Shown here piece by piece: positions 43,724 through 52,988 of a stretch of DNA of 64,000 nucleotides; the first letter of the stretch is position 1; every line of letters starts with the position of its first letter. Made by a program: the position numbers and the translations under genes. The DNA lies in the NCBI RefSeq assembly GCF_027925305.1, contig NZ_BSDR01000001.1, positions 647,001 through 711,000 on the forward strand, in the 5' to 3' direction. This DNA comes from Desulforhabdus amnigena (GTDB lineage: Bacteria > Desulfobacterota > Syntrophobacteria > Syntrophobacterales > Syntrophobacteraceae). The notes under the pieces are model-generated. The model ran no database searches. It saw nothing but the letters and a program-made list of their open reading frames with translations, and was not told where the DNA came from.

Positions 43724-44039
43724 TAGGAGGGAGGCGGGCATTCAATAAAAAAGTTGAAATATCTGCAATGAAAGCCTATGTTAATTTATTATTTTCGCAG
43801 GCTAGAATGCTGTGCCAAGGGTTGGGTTCAAGTGCTCTGTTCGTTCTGAAGAGGTATTGAAGGATGAATGCGTTCATGCTTCGATACCTCTACATGGAGA
43901 GGGGTGGTCTGCGCTGAGAAGTCCTGCAACTGAGTCATCTTGCGCATCGATTTTTAAGGGATGTCATGGTCTTATATACTTTGGTTTTGAAGCGGCTTTT
44001 GGGAACCGTAATTCGACGAAAATGAGGAAGATTTCATAG
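43724..44039. other. Gap without recognised content
   Basis: 316 bp between the two regulators. Nothing recognisable was found; an open frame here has no family features. GAGGAAGA before 44040 is the probable ribosome-binding site. Confidence 0.4.
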
Positions 44040-45218
44040 ATGGCAGATAGAGACACTCCCATTTTGATCATTGACGATGAACCATCGGTTATCGAAGGCC
44101 TCACAGAATTTTTGGATGACGAGGGTTTTGAAGTTCATCAAGCACTCGAAGGGAAAAGCGGTCTCGATGTCTTTCGCCAAGTGAATCCTCACCTTGTGAT
44201 GACCGATTTACGGATGTCCGGTATGTCCGGCATCGAACTGATCGGGGAAATTCGAAAGATCAATGCACACACCCCAATCATTGTCGTTACCGGATATGGT
44301 ACTCTGGAATCGGCCATAGATGCTATTCGGCTGGATGTCTTTGATTTTATCACCAAGCCTATTGATCTGAATTCTCTCAAGTCGACTCTCGATAGAGCCC
44401 GATCGTCCCTTCAGTCAGCGCGAGAAGTTCAGAATGAGATGCTGGATTTGCGCAACCAATTACAGGAATTTCAAGAGCAGTGGAAAGAACAATTGAAAAA
44501 GTTTTCCGAAGTTGAACCTCTGATTCATACGGGAAGGCTGGTTGCGGGAATTTTACACAATCTCAACAATCCCCTGACCTATATTATGGGACAGGCAGAA
44601 TTGTTGCAGCTTACCCATCCTGAAGTGGAGAATCTTGGCAGCATTAAGAACCAGGCTGTTCGCATGAAAAGAATCATGACGACCATCATGAAACGGGTGA
44701 AAGAATCGCAGACCCGTCAATCGGAATGGTTGCAGTTCAATGAAATCCTCCAGGAGGAAGTTTTTTTCCTCGAATCGCATCCTTATTTCAATGCCGATAT
44801 CAAAAAGGACTGGCAGTTAGCACCCGATCTCCCTGAGTTCAAGGGGATTGCTGCCGATTTTAGCCAAATTTTCGGCAACATCTTGAGAAATGCTGCCGAA
44901 GCGATGAAAGACGCACCCGTCAAAGAGGTCCTTCTTAAGACATGGCACGACAGTTCAGGAATCCATCTGATCATACAGGATACAGGGCCCGGTATTCCCA
45001 AGCCCTTGCAAGAAAAGGTTTTTCAACCCTTCTTTAGCACCAAATCGACCAGCATGGGTGCTGTAGGAAGCATGGGGATGGGAATTGGCCTGTATCACTG
45101 CAAGGAACTCATACGCCAGTATGGTGGCTGGATAGAATTGGAGAGCGAACCTGGACAGGGTGCCAGATTTATCATCCATCTTCCCCTTCACTTGTGTAAA
45201 TCTTCTTCTGACGATTAA
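44040..45218 (+). CDS. Receiver-histidine kinase hybrid protein
   Basis: A 392-aa soluble hybrid. Residues 5-120 are a receiver domain (acidic pair IIDDEPSV; Asp56 in VMTDLRMSGMSG; FDFITKPID with the conserved Lys). A coiled coil follows (about 120-160), then a HisKA-type segment VAGILHNLNNPLTYIMG (His173) and HATPase_c with G1 DTGPGIP and a G2-like GSMGMGIGL. It has no membrane segment or DNA-binding domain. It probably receives phosphate at Asp56 and passes or controls a signal by its own kinase. It closes the putative peptide-sensing cluster. Confidence 0.92.
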   Translation: MADRDTPILIIDDEPSVIEGLTEFLDDEGFEVHQALEGKSGLDVFRQVNPHLVMTDLRMSGMSGIELIGEIRKINAHTPIIVVTGYGTLESAIDAIRLDVFDFITKPIDLNSLKSTLDRARSSLQSAREVQNEMLDLRNQLQEFQEQWKEQLKKFSEVEPLIHTGRLVAGILHNLNNPLTYIMGQAELLQLTHPEVENLGSIKNQAVRMKRIMTTIMKRVKESQTRQSEWLQFNEILQEEVFFLESHPYFNADIKKDWQLAPDLPEFKGIAADFSQIFGNILRNAAEAMKDAPVKEVLLKTWHDSSGIHLIIQDTGPGIPKPLQEKVFQPFFSTKSTSMGAVGSMGMGIGLYHCKELIRQYGGWIELESEPGQGARFIIHLPLHLCKSSSDD

Positions 45219-45480
45219 GATCTCAACATTCACAGAAAAACTTTATTCAATCCCATCTTGCGGTTTATGTAAATTCCTGGGCGGACTGCTGACCGGGGGC
45301 TCATAAAAGGCAAGAGGGGAGAGGGGGAGATCTTTGTGCTTGCGATGGTTGATCATTTCACTTTCGTAGAGGCGGCGTCCCCTCCTGCGATTAAAGATGG
45401 TCGCGGTGGGGACTCAGCTGCTACATGATGGCCAAAAGTCTTTATCCGTGTAAAGCATGTGTTTGAAAAGAGAGGAAAAT

Positions 45481-46662
45481 ATGAATTCTAAAGAATTCCA
45501 GCTGGGGTGTGAAGTCTTTCTTCAAGATCCTCCTTCATGGTTTCGGAATCGACGCCTAGGATTGTTGGTGAATCAAGCTTCAGTCAGCCAATCTCTGGAG
45601 CATGTATCGGATCTGATCCTCTCGGCTGAAGGGAACTTGACTTGCCTTTTTTCTCCGCAACACGGTTTCTATGGGGAAAAACAAGCGAACATGCGGGAGT
45701 CGTCGGATGGTTGGGATTCGTTTCGTGGGGTTCCCGTTTTCAGTCTTTACGGCGATGTTCGGCAACCGACACCAGAAATGCTTGAGAGGATCGATGTGCT
45801 TTTGATCGATCTTCAGGATGTAGGAACGAGGGTTTATACATATGCCATAACGATGGGGCTGTGCCTTGAATCTGCCGCAAATGCCGGAATCAAGGTAGTG
45901 GTGATGGACAGACCCAACCCTATCAATGGGAAACAGATCGAAGGCAATTTGCTGCGAGAAGACCATCGCTCATTTGTGGGACGCTATCCCATTCCAATGC
46001 GGCATGGGCTTACCATGGGAGAAATGGCCCGTTATATGGTCAGAAAGTGTCATATTCCGTGTGACTTGGAGGTCATTCCCCTTAAAGGATGGCGGCGGAG
46101 AGATTTTTTCCCCGAGACAAAAATGCAGTGGGTCTTCCCATCCCCTAACATGCCTTCGTGGGAGACTGCATTGCTCTATCCTGGAATGGTGCTCCTCGAG
46201 GGTACAAATGTGAGTGAAGGGCGTGGAACGACCCTTCCATTTCATATATTTGGTTCCCCATTCTTGGATCAAAAAAAATTTAATGATTGTTTGAAAAGAT
46301 CCGAACTAAAAGGTGTCTTTTTCCGCCCCATTTGTTTTGAGCCTGTCTTTGATAAATATGTTGGTGAGTTATGTTACGGTTTCCAGATTCATATTACGGA
46401 TCGGAAATCGTTTCGTCCTTACCGATTGGGGCTGGTCTTGCTTGAAACATTCATTCATGTGCATGGAGACGATTTTCGTTGGACTCCTCCACCTTATGAA
46501 TACGAATGGGAAAAACTCCCTATCGATATTCTGTTGGGTGATGGAACGCTGAGGAAAAGGCTTGAGGATGGGGCAGACATTAAGGAATTGGAATCAGGAT
46601 GGGAGCAAGAGCTCAGGGCGTATCGGAGCGAATGTAAGGATTGCCTGCTTTATCCCGAATAA
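45481..46662 (+). CDS. DUF1343 family protein, NamZ-type exo-beta-N-acetylmuramidase
   Basis: A 393-aa protein of the DUF1343/GH171 family. The B. subtilis member NamZ (YbbC) removes N-acetylmuramic acid from the non-reducing end of peptidoglycan chains. The start is the ATG at 45481 behind AGAGAGG. Family segments: FRNRRLGLLVNQASV, LFSPQHGFYGEKQANM, DVLLIDLQDVGTRVYTYA, VVVMDRPNPINGKQIEGN, LEGTNVSEGRGTTLPFHIFG. No signal peptide is visible, whereas the B. subtilis enzyme is exported. It would feed muropeptide recycling together with the mpl, ldcA and serine hydrolase genes 10 kb away. Confidence 0.88.
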   Translation: MNSKEFQLGCEVFLQDPPSWFRNRRLGLLVNQASVSQSLEHVSDLILSAEGNLTCLFSPQHGFYGEKQANMRESSDGWDSFRGVPVFSLYGDVRQPTPEMLERIDVLLIDLQDVGTRVYTYAITMGLCLESAANAGIKVVVMDRPNPINGKQIEGNLLREDHRSFVGRYPIPMRHGLTMGEMARYMVRKCHIPCDLEVIPLKGWRRRDFFPETKMQWVFPSPNMPSWETALLYPGMVLLEGTNVSEGRGTTLPFHIFGSPFLDQKKFNDCLKRSELKGVFFRPICFEPVFDKYVGELCYGFQIHITDRKSFRPYRLGLVLLETFIHVHGDDFRWTPPPYEYEWEKLPIDILLGDGTLRKRLEDGADIKELESGWEQELRAYRSECKDCLLYPE

Positions 46663-46882
46663 TACTTTTTTCTTTGAGACGTTCGGATTTCTTCAGGTCA
46701 TCGATTGGGGCAACTCCTGAAAGCGGGTTGCGGACAAATCTCTATTCTTCGGGCTCTCGGAGGGAGTAGAGAGGCCAGGAGGCGTAACCGTTGAACTCGC
46801 CACACCCCCTTTTTGTGTAAGCCTTTTTGTTTAGAGAACAAATAGGGAGTCGAGGTAGGAGGTTTGCTGGCGGCCAGAGGTA

Positions 46883-47548
46883 TCAATGCAACAGGTTCCC
46901 GATGCGATTCCAACGAATGTAGCTTTCTGTTGGGTTCCACGTCAGTTTTCCATCCCCGTTCCACGACCAGTATATGATAAAGGCTTCACCTTTTAGTTCG
47001 TCCATGTCGACGAATTTCCAGAAGCGACTGTCAAAACTTTCATCTCGATTGTCGCCCATAACAAAAAGGCTGTGGGGAGGAATTAAAATCGAATCCATAT
47101 TGTCTCTTGGACTGACACTTGCAGGCAAGATCCTGGGATCGCTGTGAACGACATAGGGTTCAACAAGAAGCTGGTCGTTAACATAGACTTTCTTGTCCTG
47201 TATCCGAACGGTATCCCCCGGAAGGCCAATGACCCTTTTAATGAAATCCTTGGAAGGATCTACAGGATAGCGAAAAACAACAATGTCCTTTCGCTCCGGG
47301 TCTCTAAAATGCAGCAGCTCTTTGTTGAGGATCGGGAGTTTGATACCGTAGACGAATTTATTGACGAGGATATGATCTCCGACGAGCAGGGTGTTTTTCA
47401 TGGAACCGGATGGAATTTTGAATGCTTGCACGACGAAGGCCCTGATCACCAGAGCAAGTAGGACGGCAATAATGATAGCCTCGGCATATTCTCTCAACAA
47501 GCTTTTTGAACTGTTTTTCTCTACTTCGTTTTCTTTTGTGCGGTGCAA
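46883..47548 (-). CDS. lepB: Signal peptidase I
   Basis: A 221-aa membrane serine protease that removes signal peptides. A single N-terminal membrane helix (about 22-42) precedes the catalytic Ser in KIPSGSMKNTL. The catalytic Lys is in DFIKRVIGLPGD, and VMGDNRDESFDSRFW is box E. The start is a TTG at 47548 behind AGGAGGG. It is divergent from pilM (150 bp). It could process the CGGGGP pre-peptides if they are not lipoproteins, though it surely serves all secreted proteins. Confidence 0.95.
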   Translation of the reverse strand: MHRTKENEVEKNSSKSLLREYAEAIIIAVLLALVIRAFVVQAFKIPSGSMKNTLLVGDHILVNKFVYGIKLPILNKELLHFRDPERKDIVVFRYPVDPSKDFIKRVIGLPGDTVRIQDKKVYVNDQLLVEPYVVHSDPRILPASVSPRDNMDSILIPPHSLFVMGDNRDESFDSRFWKFVDMDELKGEAFIIYWSWNGDGKLTWNPTESYIRWNRIGNLLH

Positions 47549-47698
47549 TTTCGAACCCTCCTGTAGAAGTTTAAGATACTTTCACTTAGCCTTTTAATTT
47601 AATTCGTTTCGGTCAAGTTTACAATCGGTGATGGTAAAGTGGAAAAGCAGTTAAAAGTCAATCAAAACCTTCGGCCGCTCTTGGAGTGATACTTCTCT

Positions 47699-48751
47699 AT
47701 GTTCGGTAAAAAAGAGAATATAATCGGTTTAGATATAGGTTCTCACGCCATCAAGATCATCCAGTTGGAAGAGAGAGACTCCAACCTGAAATTGCTGAAT
47801 CTTGGTGTTATTCCTATCCCTAAAGAGGCGTTTGGCGAAGGGAGAATGACTCGGCCCGAGTTGGTTGGGCAATGCATCCAGCGGCTGGCGTCTAATTTGA
47901 AGATTAAGGACAAGATCGTCTCCTGTGCGGTTTCCGGTTACGAAGTCATGATCAAGAAGCTTGAACTGCCGATGATGACAGAGGATGAACTCGGTTCGAG
48001 GATGCAGACGGAACTGAGGCAATACATTCCTTACAACATCGAAGAAGTGGACGTGGATTATCAGATCCTGGGGCTTGCAAAAGAGCGTCTCAATTATATG
48101 GATGTTCTCCTGGTTGCTGCCAAGAAGGAATCCATTCGAGAGTATGTCGGCCTGCTGGAATCTGCAGGATTTCAGACCGCGGTTTTGGATGTGGACTTTT
48201 TCGCCTTGTGCAATGTCTTTGAAGCGACATACGGTTTCGGCGAGGAAAGTATTGTCCTATTGGATATAGGAGCAAATAAGGCGTTGATGAATATCATCAA
48301 CCGTGGAATTCCCGTTTTTACACGAGGTTTATCCATCGGAGGAAATCAGATCACCGAGAGGATTCGTCAGACTTTCCGGAATTCTTATAATGAAGCGGAA
48401 CGCATAAAACTCGGAGAACTGACAGAAGATGTTTCCAAGAAAGAATTGGAAGAGATATTCACTTCGATAGTCAGGAACTGGGTAGCCGAGTGTAAAAGGG
48501 CTATTGACTTTTATTACAGCAACTATCCGGAGAACAAAATCGAAAAGGTGTTCCTAAGTGGAGGATCATGCACTATTCCCGGACTTGAAAGGGTTTTTCA
48601 GGAAAACACGGGTGTGGCTGTGGAAGTCTTTAATCCTTTAACTAAAGTCTCATCTGATCCCAAGACTTTTGATCCTGAATATTTGGACCAGATTGGACCC
48701 CAAATGGCTATTTCATTAGGCTTGGCCCTAAGAAAGACCAAAGAGAAATGA
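47699..48751 (+). CDS. pilM: Type IV pilus assembly protein PilM
   Basis: A 350-aa actin-like ATPase on the cytoplasmic side of the type IV pilus alignment complex. It begins NIIGLDIGSHAIKIIQLEE (phosphate-1 motif). The PilM core includes SCAVSGYEVMIKKLELP, ELRQYIPYNIEEVDVDYQIL and the second phosphate motif VLLDIGANKALMNI. FLSGGSCTIPGL is the adenosine motif. A GGAG lies before the ATG. The stop overlaps the pilN start by 4 bp. Confidence 0.96.
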   Translation: MFGKKENIIGLDIGSHAIKIIQLEERDSNLKLLNLGVIPIPKEAFGEGRMTRPELVGQCIQRLASNLKIKDKIVSCAVSGYEVMIKKLELPMMTEDELGSRMQTELRQYIPYNIEEVDVDYQILGLAKERLNYMDVLLVAAKKESIREYVGLLESAGFQTAVLDVDFFALCNVFEATYGFGEESIVLLDIGANKALMNIINRGIPVFTRGLSIGGNQITERIRQTFRNSYNEAERIKLGELTEDVSKKELEEIFTSIVRNWVAECKRAIDFYYSNYPENKIEKVFLSGGSCTIPGLERVFQENTGVAVEVFNPLTKVSSDPKTFDPEYLDQIGPQMAISLGLALRKTKEK

Positions 48752-49341
48752 TACAGATCAATTTACTTCCGGTCCAGACCAAGAAGAAGAGGGAAACTGT
48801 AAGGCAGTTCCTTTCCATCTATTTGGCAGGCATATTTCTGACGGCTGGAGGGATGGGATACTTGTGGTATTCCAAGGCAAATCAGATCGAGTCCTTGACT
48901 GCACAGGAATCTCAATTGCAGGTAGAAGTGAAAAAATACTTGAAATTCGAACAGATGCTCAAGGATCTCACCAAGAGAAAAGAACTGGTCGACAAAAAAC
49001 GCAGTGTGATTGATGGCCTTCAGAAAGATCGAGATACGATAGTCCGGATGCTTGCGCTGCTCAGTGTAGAGTTGCCTGCAGACAAAATGTGGTTCGAACG
49101 GTTTAGCCAAAGTGCCGGTACCATCACATTGGATGGCTTGGCCTTGAGCAATGAGGCGATTGCCGAGTTTATGAGAAACTTACAGTCTTCTCCTTATGTG
49201 ATCAAAGGTAGTGTAAATTTGACGCATTCGCGTCAAACCTTAATCAGTAATATGAAGCTCAGGGAATTTCAAATCAGTTACCAGTTTATTCCTTACTCTC
49301 AACTGAAAACACAGCCACAGCCAGAGACGCAAAAACCATGA
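48748..49341 (+). CDS. pilN: Type IV pilus assembly protein PilN
   Basis: A 197-aa inner-membrane protein. The N-terminus MIQINLLPVQTKKKRE is the cytoplasmic segment that binds PilM. A membrane helix at about 22-43 is followed by a coiled coil (about 48-100) and a ferredoxin-like periplasmic domain ending in a proline-rich tail. It overlaps both pilM (4 bp) and pilO (4 bp), showing tight operon structure. Confidence 0.94.
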   Translation: MIQINLLPVQTKKKRETVRQFLSIYLAGIFLTAGGMGYLWYSKANQIESLTAQESQLQVEVKKYLKFEQMLKDLTKRKELVDKKRSVIDGLQKDRDTIVRMLALLSVELPADKMWFERFSQSAGTITLDGLALSNEAIAEFMRNLQSSPYVIKGSVNLTHSRQTLISNMKLREFQISYQFIPYSQLKTQPQPETQKP

Positions 49342-49961
49342 GAATGCAATTCCTTGAACATGCGACGGTAAACGAGAAGATTTCATCACTGACCCTTGTT
49401 CAAAAGATTTTGCTCTTTGCAGGGACCTTCATTGTGTTGACGGGGGGGTTTTATTTTCTCGTCTATAAGGAACAGCTGGAGACGGTTCAACGCCTGGAAA
49501 GCAGTATTTCCGGTCTTGAAAATCGCCTGGCGACTCTGAAGAAGGCTGCACAGCAGGTCGAAATCCTTGAAAAGCAGCTTGCGGAGTCTGAAGAGAATTT
49601 TTCTCAATTGCTGGCACTTCTTCCAGATCAGAAGGAAATTCCTGCGTTGCTCGATAGTGTTTCGGAACTTGGCGCACAGGTTGGACTGGAAAACATTCTC
49701 TTCCAGCCTCAGGCGGAGCAACCTCGAGAATTTTATGCGGCCATACCCATCCGATTGGATCTTCTCGGCACGTACCACGAAGTGGGGAGCTTTTTTGACA
49801 AGGTCAGCAAATTGAACCGTATTCTCAAAGTTCAAAATGTCAGCATGACGCGTCAGAAACCGTCATCCGTCCTTAAAGTTGACTGCACTATAGAAACATA
49901 TCGTTTTGTGGATACACCCCTCCAGGGGGATGGGGTTGCAAAGCAAGCAGGTAAGAAATAG
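49338..49961 (+). CDS. pilO: Type IV pilus assembly protein PilO
   Basis: A 207-aa inner-membrane protein that pairs with PilN. A membrane helix at about 25-44 is followed by a coiled coil (SSISGLENRLATLKKAAQQ, about 56-95) and a periplasmic domain with PREFYAAIPIRLDLLGTYHEVGSFFDKVSKLNRI, a strong family segment. It ends in a basic tail and the next gene, pilQ, begins 88 bp later. The usual pilP gene is not found in between. Confidence 0.94.
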   Translation: MRMQFLEHATVNEKISSLTLVQKILLFAGTFIVLTGGFYFLVYKEQLETVQRLESSISGLENRLATLKKAAQQVEILEKQLAESEENFSQLLALLPDQKEIPALLDSVSELGAQVGLENILFQPQAEQPREFYAAIPIRLDLLGTYHEVGSFFDKVSKLNRILKVQNVSMTRQKPSSVLKVDCTIETYRFVDTPLQGDGVAKQAGKK

Positions 49962-50049
49962 GCAGATATTGCTCGTGAAGGTAGGGGGCGCCGGAGGGCA
50001 AATATCGGAGCTTTTGTAAAGAGGTAAGAGCAGCGAAAGAGGGGGAAAC

Positions 50050-52005
50050 ATGTATAGATTCTTGCGAGGTACGAAAAGCTCTTGTATTGGTGCTATCGTC
50101 CTTCTGCTTGTTTGGGGATGTGCCGGAACGGGTACGGTGGGAAGCAATCAAAGTAATAACACCCTTCCGGGAGACCAGACAGTCGGGAATATGCCGCAGG
50201 AACCCATGGGTGCACCTAAGGCGACCGTCAGCCTTCTGAAAGTTGATGTTCTGGATGATGTCGTGACGACGATGGTGCGAATCGGGGCCAGCAGCCCACT
50301 GCACGACTATCGGCTTGAAAAATTGGGAGAAGATGAATTTTCGCTCGATCTTGCGGATATCACGGATCGGATCAATTTGCCCGTTCTCCCCGACAGCTCA
50401 GAGAAAGTGATGTTACGATACTCCGAATCGCGATCTCCTGGAGGAATCCAAATATTGGGGACTCATCACCGGCCTCTTGAAAACTACATATTGGATAGTA
50501 TCGGAAATGAGCTCATCCTGACCTTATATTTTAAAAATGACGATAGCCCTGTGTTGCCCTCCCCAGTAAAAGCTTCCTGGAAATCCGCTCATGACCGTTC
50601 TGACAGCCCTGAATTGAAGACGATGAACGTTTCTGCTACAAAAGGACCGGCCGTTTTGGGGGATTCGATGAAAACCTCCGCAAATCGATGTGCTCCCTCC
50701 GCGACGGACAATATATCCCTTCCAGGTACTGAAACTTCTTCTTTGACCGAACCGCAACCCTCTACAAAAATGTTTCAAAAGCAGTATACCGGCAAACCCA
50801 TCAGCCTGGATCTCCTGGACGCCGATGTGAGGAATGTGTTGCGGCTTCTTTCCGACATCACAGGCAAGAACATCGTGATTGAACCGGATGTTGCGGGCAA
50901 GGTGACCTTGAAAGTTGAGCAGGTTCCCTGGGACCAGATTCTGGACATGGTTTTGGCCATGAATGATCTGGGGAAGGAACAGGTCGGAAATGTCATTCGC
51001 ATTGCCAAGAAGGGGAAGCTGAAGGATGAGTGGGCTCAAAAAGCTGAAGAAATCCGTGCCAAACAAGAGCTTCAAGAGGTCGCGAAAGACGTTGGAGAGA
51101 TCGGCACGGTTTACTTTACAGTCAACTATGCACTGCCGCAGGATATTGCAGCCAAGTTATCGGAAAGCAAGAGCGAACGGGGTAAAGTCTCTATCGACGA
51201 ACGAACCAGCCTGATCATCTATTCCGATTATCCTTCGCGCGTTGAAAACGCGAGGCATCTTCTGGCCCGCTTGGACAAACCAACACCTCAAGTGCTCATT
51301 GAAGCCAGGATTGTCACTCTTCGCACTCAGGCTTCCCTGGATCTGGGAATCGACTGGAGCCTGTCGACAGAGCATACGACTGTGGACCCCGGCCTTACTC
51401 AAAATTACCAAATCAATATTCCTTCAGCGGGTCCATCCTCTTTTGGGCTCGAGCTCGGCCAATTGATCGGAAAGACTTTTTTGCAAGTCAATGCGGCCAT
51501 TTCGGCGCTGGAAACGTCCCAGGACCTTAAGGTCATCGCTGCACCCAAAGTGCTCACTCTCGACAATGTTGAAGCGGAGATTTCACAGGGAACTCAAATA
51601 CCTTATCAGAACTTCAGTGGTGCCGATGTCAATGTGACCACTACCCAGTTCAAGGATGCGGTTGTGGAATTGAAGGTTACGCCCCACATTACGCCTGACC
51701 AGAAGATCAGGTTGAAAATTCAAGCCAAGCAGGATGAACCAGGTACGGAGTATAATGGGCAGGCATCCATCGATACACGCAAGATCACCACGGAACTGCT
51801 TGTAGATGATGGGAACGTCATCGTGATCGGTGGAGTCATGCGTGATAGGGTAGATACGAGTACGAATGCAACACCCGGTCTAAACAAGATCCCCCTGGTA
51901 GGAAGGCTTTTCAAGTCAGACAGTTCTAATACGGATAAGACTGAGTTGCTGATATTTATCAGTCCAAAGATAGTGGAGCCCCGGAAACGCGTTCAGGGGG
52001 CTTGA
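50050..52005 (+). CDS. pilQ: Type IV pilus secretin PilQ
   Basis: A 651-aa outer-membrane secretin forming the pilus gate. The N-terminal signal ends at LVWGC (Cys24), which may be a lipoprotein site, though Trp at position -2 is unusual. An AMIN-like domain follows (about 55-160), then a Ser/Pro-rich linker. The STN/N0 domain is about 240-325 (GKPISLDLLDADVRNVLRLL, then GKNIVIEPDV) and N1 about 345-420. The secretin pore region (about 420-645) has VLIEARIVTL, AAPKVLTLDNVEAEISQGTQIPY and VIGGVMRDRVDT. GAAAGAGGG lies before the ATG. Confidence 0.95.
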   Translation: MYRFLRGTKSSCIGAIVLLLVWGCAGTGTVGSNQSNNTLPGDQTVGNMPQEPMGAPKATVSLLKVDVLDDVVTTMVRIGASSPLHDYRLEKLGEDEFSLDLADITDRINLPVLPDSSEKVMLRYSESRSPGGIQILGTHHRPLENYILDSIGNELILTLYFKNDDSPVLPSPVKASWKSAHDRSDSPELKTMNVSATKGPAVLGDSMKTSANRCAPSATDNISLPGTETSSLTEPQPSTKMFQKQYTGKPISLDLLDADVRNVLRLLSDITGKNIVIEPDVAGKVTLKVEQVPWDQILDMVLAMNDLGKEQVGNVIRIAKKGKLKDEWAQKAEEIRAKQELQEVAKDVGEIGTVYFTVNYALPQDIAAKLSESKSERGKVSIDERTSLIIYSDYPSRVENARHLLARLDKPTPQVLIEARIVTLRTQASLDLGIDWSLSTEHTTVDPGLTQNYQINIPSAGPSSFGLELGQLIGKTFLQVNAAISALETSQDLKVIAAPKVLTLDNVEAEISQGTQIPYQNFSGADVNVTTTQFKDAVVELKVTPHITPDQKIRLKIQAKQDEPGTEYNGQASIDTRKITTELLVDDGNVIVIGGVMRDRVDTSTNATPGLNKIPLVGRLFKSDSSNTDKTELLIFISPKIVEPRKRVQGA

Positions 52006-52122
52006 TAAGAATGGCTGAGATGAGTATTTTTATACAAAAAACTTTTTATACAGTGAGTTTTTTGTGATAGTAGTCAGCATATGAGGATGGTGGAGAAAAT
52101 GGCATTTGGGGGTTGAGCATCA

Positions 52123-52803
52123 ATGCAGATCATGAGGTTGGATGGCAAGATGAAGTTTCCTATCAATATGTTATTGTTGGCTTTCTTTTTGTCCGCCTGT
52201 TCCATGCAAAATTCCGGATCCAAACTCGAATCCGCAAGAGTTGATAAAAACTGCAAACCTTCCGGAAATCTATCTCAACAAAATGAGTCCCATGAAAAGG
52301 GTGCTCTCAAGGTGGACTATCTTACCCCTTTGTGCAATATTTCGGCGCCGGAGGTTTTTGTATATAAAGAAAAACGTCGACTTTACGTTGTTCAATCCAA
52401 TGTCCTTGTAAGAGATTATCCCGTGGGACTCGGATTTCATCCGCAAGGTGATAAAGAAAAAGAGGGTGATGGTCGGACCCCTGAAGGGGAATTTTGGATT
52501 TGTGTGAAGAATGCAGCGAGTCAGTTTGGAAAATCTCTTGGACTGAATTACCCGGACAAGAAACACGCTGAAAGAGCTTTTTTTGCAGGTATCATAAGCC
52601 CCGTTGAATTCAGGGATATCCTGCTGGCTTTTGAGAACAGGGATAAACCACCATGGAACACCGTCCTTGGTGGAGAGATCTTTATTCATTCAGGAGGGGC
52701 CCATAAAGATTGGACGAACGGCTGTGTAGCTCTTTATGATAGCGATATGGAAGAATTGTTCAAAATTGCCGCTGTGGGTACGCCCGTATCCATTCGGCCC
52801 TGA
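52123..52803 (+). CDS. L,D-transpeptidase (YkuD domain) lipoprotein
   Basis: A protein of up to 226 aa that forms or modifies 3-3 cross-links or anchors proteins to peptidoglycan. The lipobox FLSAC (Cys26) suggests a lipoprotein. The YkuD domain covers about 76-226, with YVVQSNVLVRDYPVGLG, GRTPEGEFWIC, and the catalytic segment FIHSGGAHKDWTNGCVAL (His189, Cys201). The true start may be the third Met (MKFPINMLL), which gives a more typical signal peptide. It lies 117 bp after pilQ and may be read as a separate unit. Confidence 0.9.
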   Translation: MQIMRLDGKMKFPINMLLLAFFLSACSMQNSGSKLESARVDKNCKPSGNLSQQNESHEKGALKVDYLTPLCNISAPEVFVYKEKRRLYVVQSNVLVRDYPVGLGFHPQGDKEKEGDGRTPEGEFWICVKNAASQFGKSLGLNYPDKKHAERAFFAGIISPVEFRDILLAFENRDKPPWNTVLGGEIFIHSGGAHKDWTNGCVALYDSDMEELFKIAAVGTPVSIRP

Positions 52804-52819
52804 GCACTCCGGTTAGATC

Positions 52820-52851
52820 CTTGGCACATAGGGAGCCAAGATAAGTTTTTT
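52820..52851 (+). terminator. Rho-independent terminator after the L,D-transpeptidase gene
   Basis: CTTGGC (52820-52825) and GCCAAG (52835-52840) pair across a 9-nt loop. Five bases later a run of six Ts follows (52846-52851). It lies 17 bp after the stop. Confidence 0.55.
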
Positions 52852-52988
52852 GACCTATGTCGGCGGAAAATGCACCCATGTATGGATATGACATTCCAGG
52901 AGGTGATCTTCCGCCTTCTTGTTTTCGCCGCGTGACATTTTAACTATGCCGCAATCACCGACGGCACCTGGCATCAATTTCTTTTACT

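Noticed and set aside
52820-52840. TTGGCACATAGGGAGCC as a sigma54 promoter
   Set aside because: The -12 part lacks TTGC, and the sequence is explained as a terminator stem.
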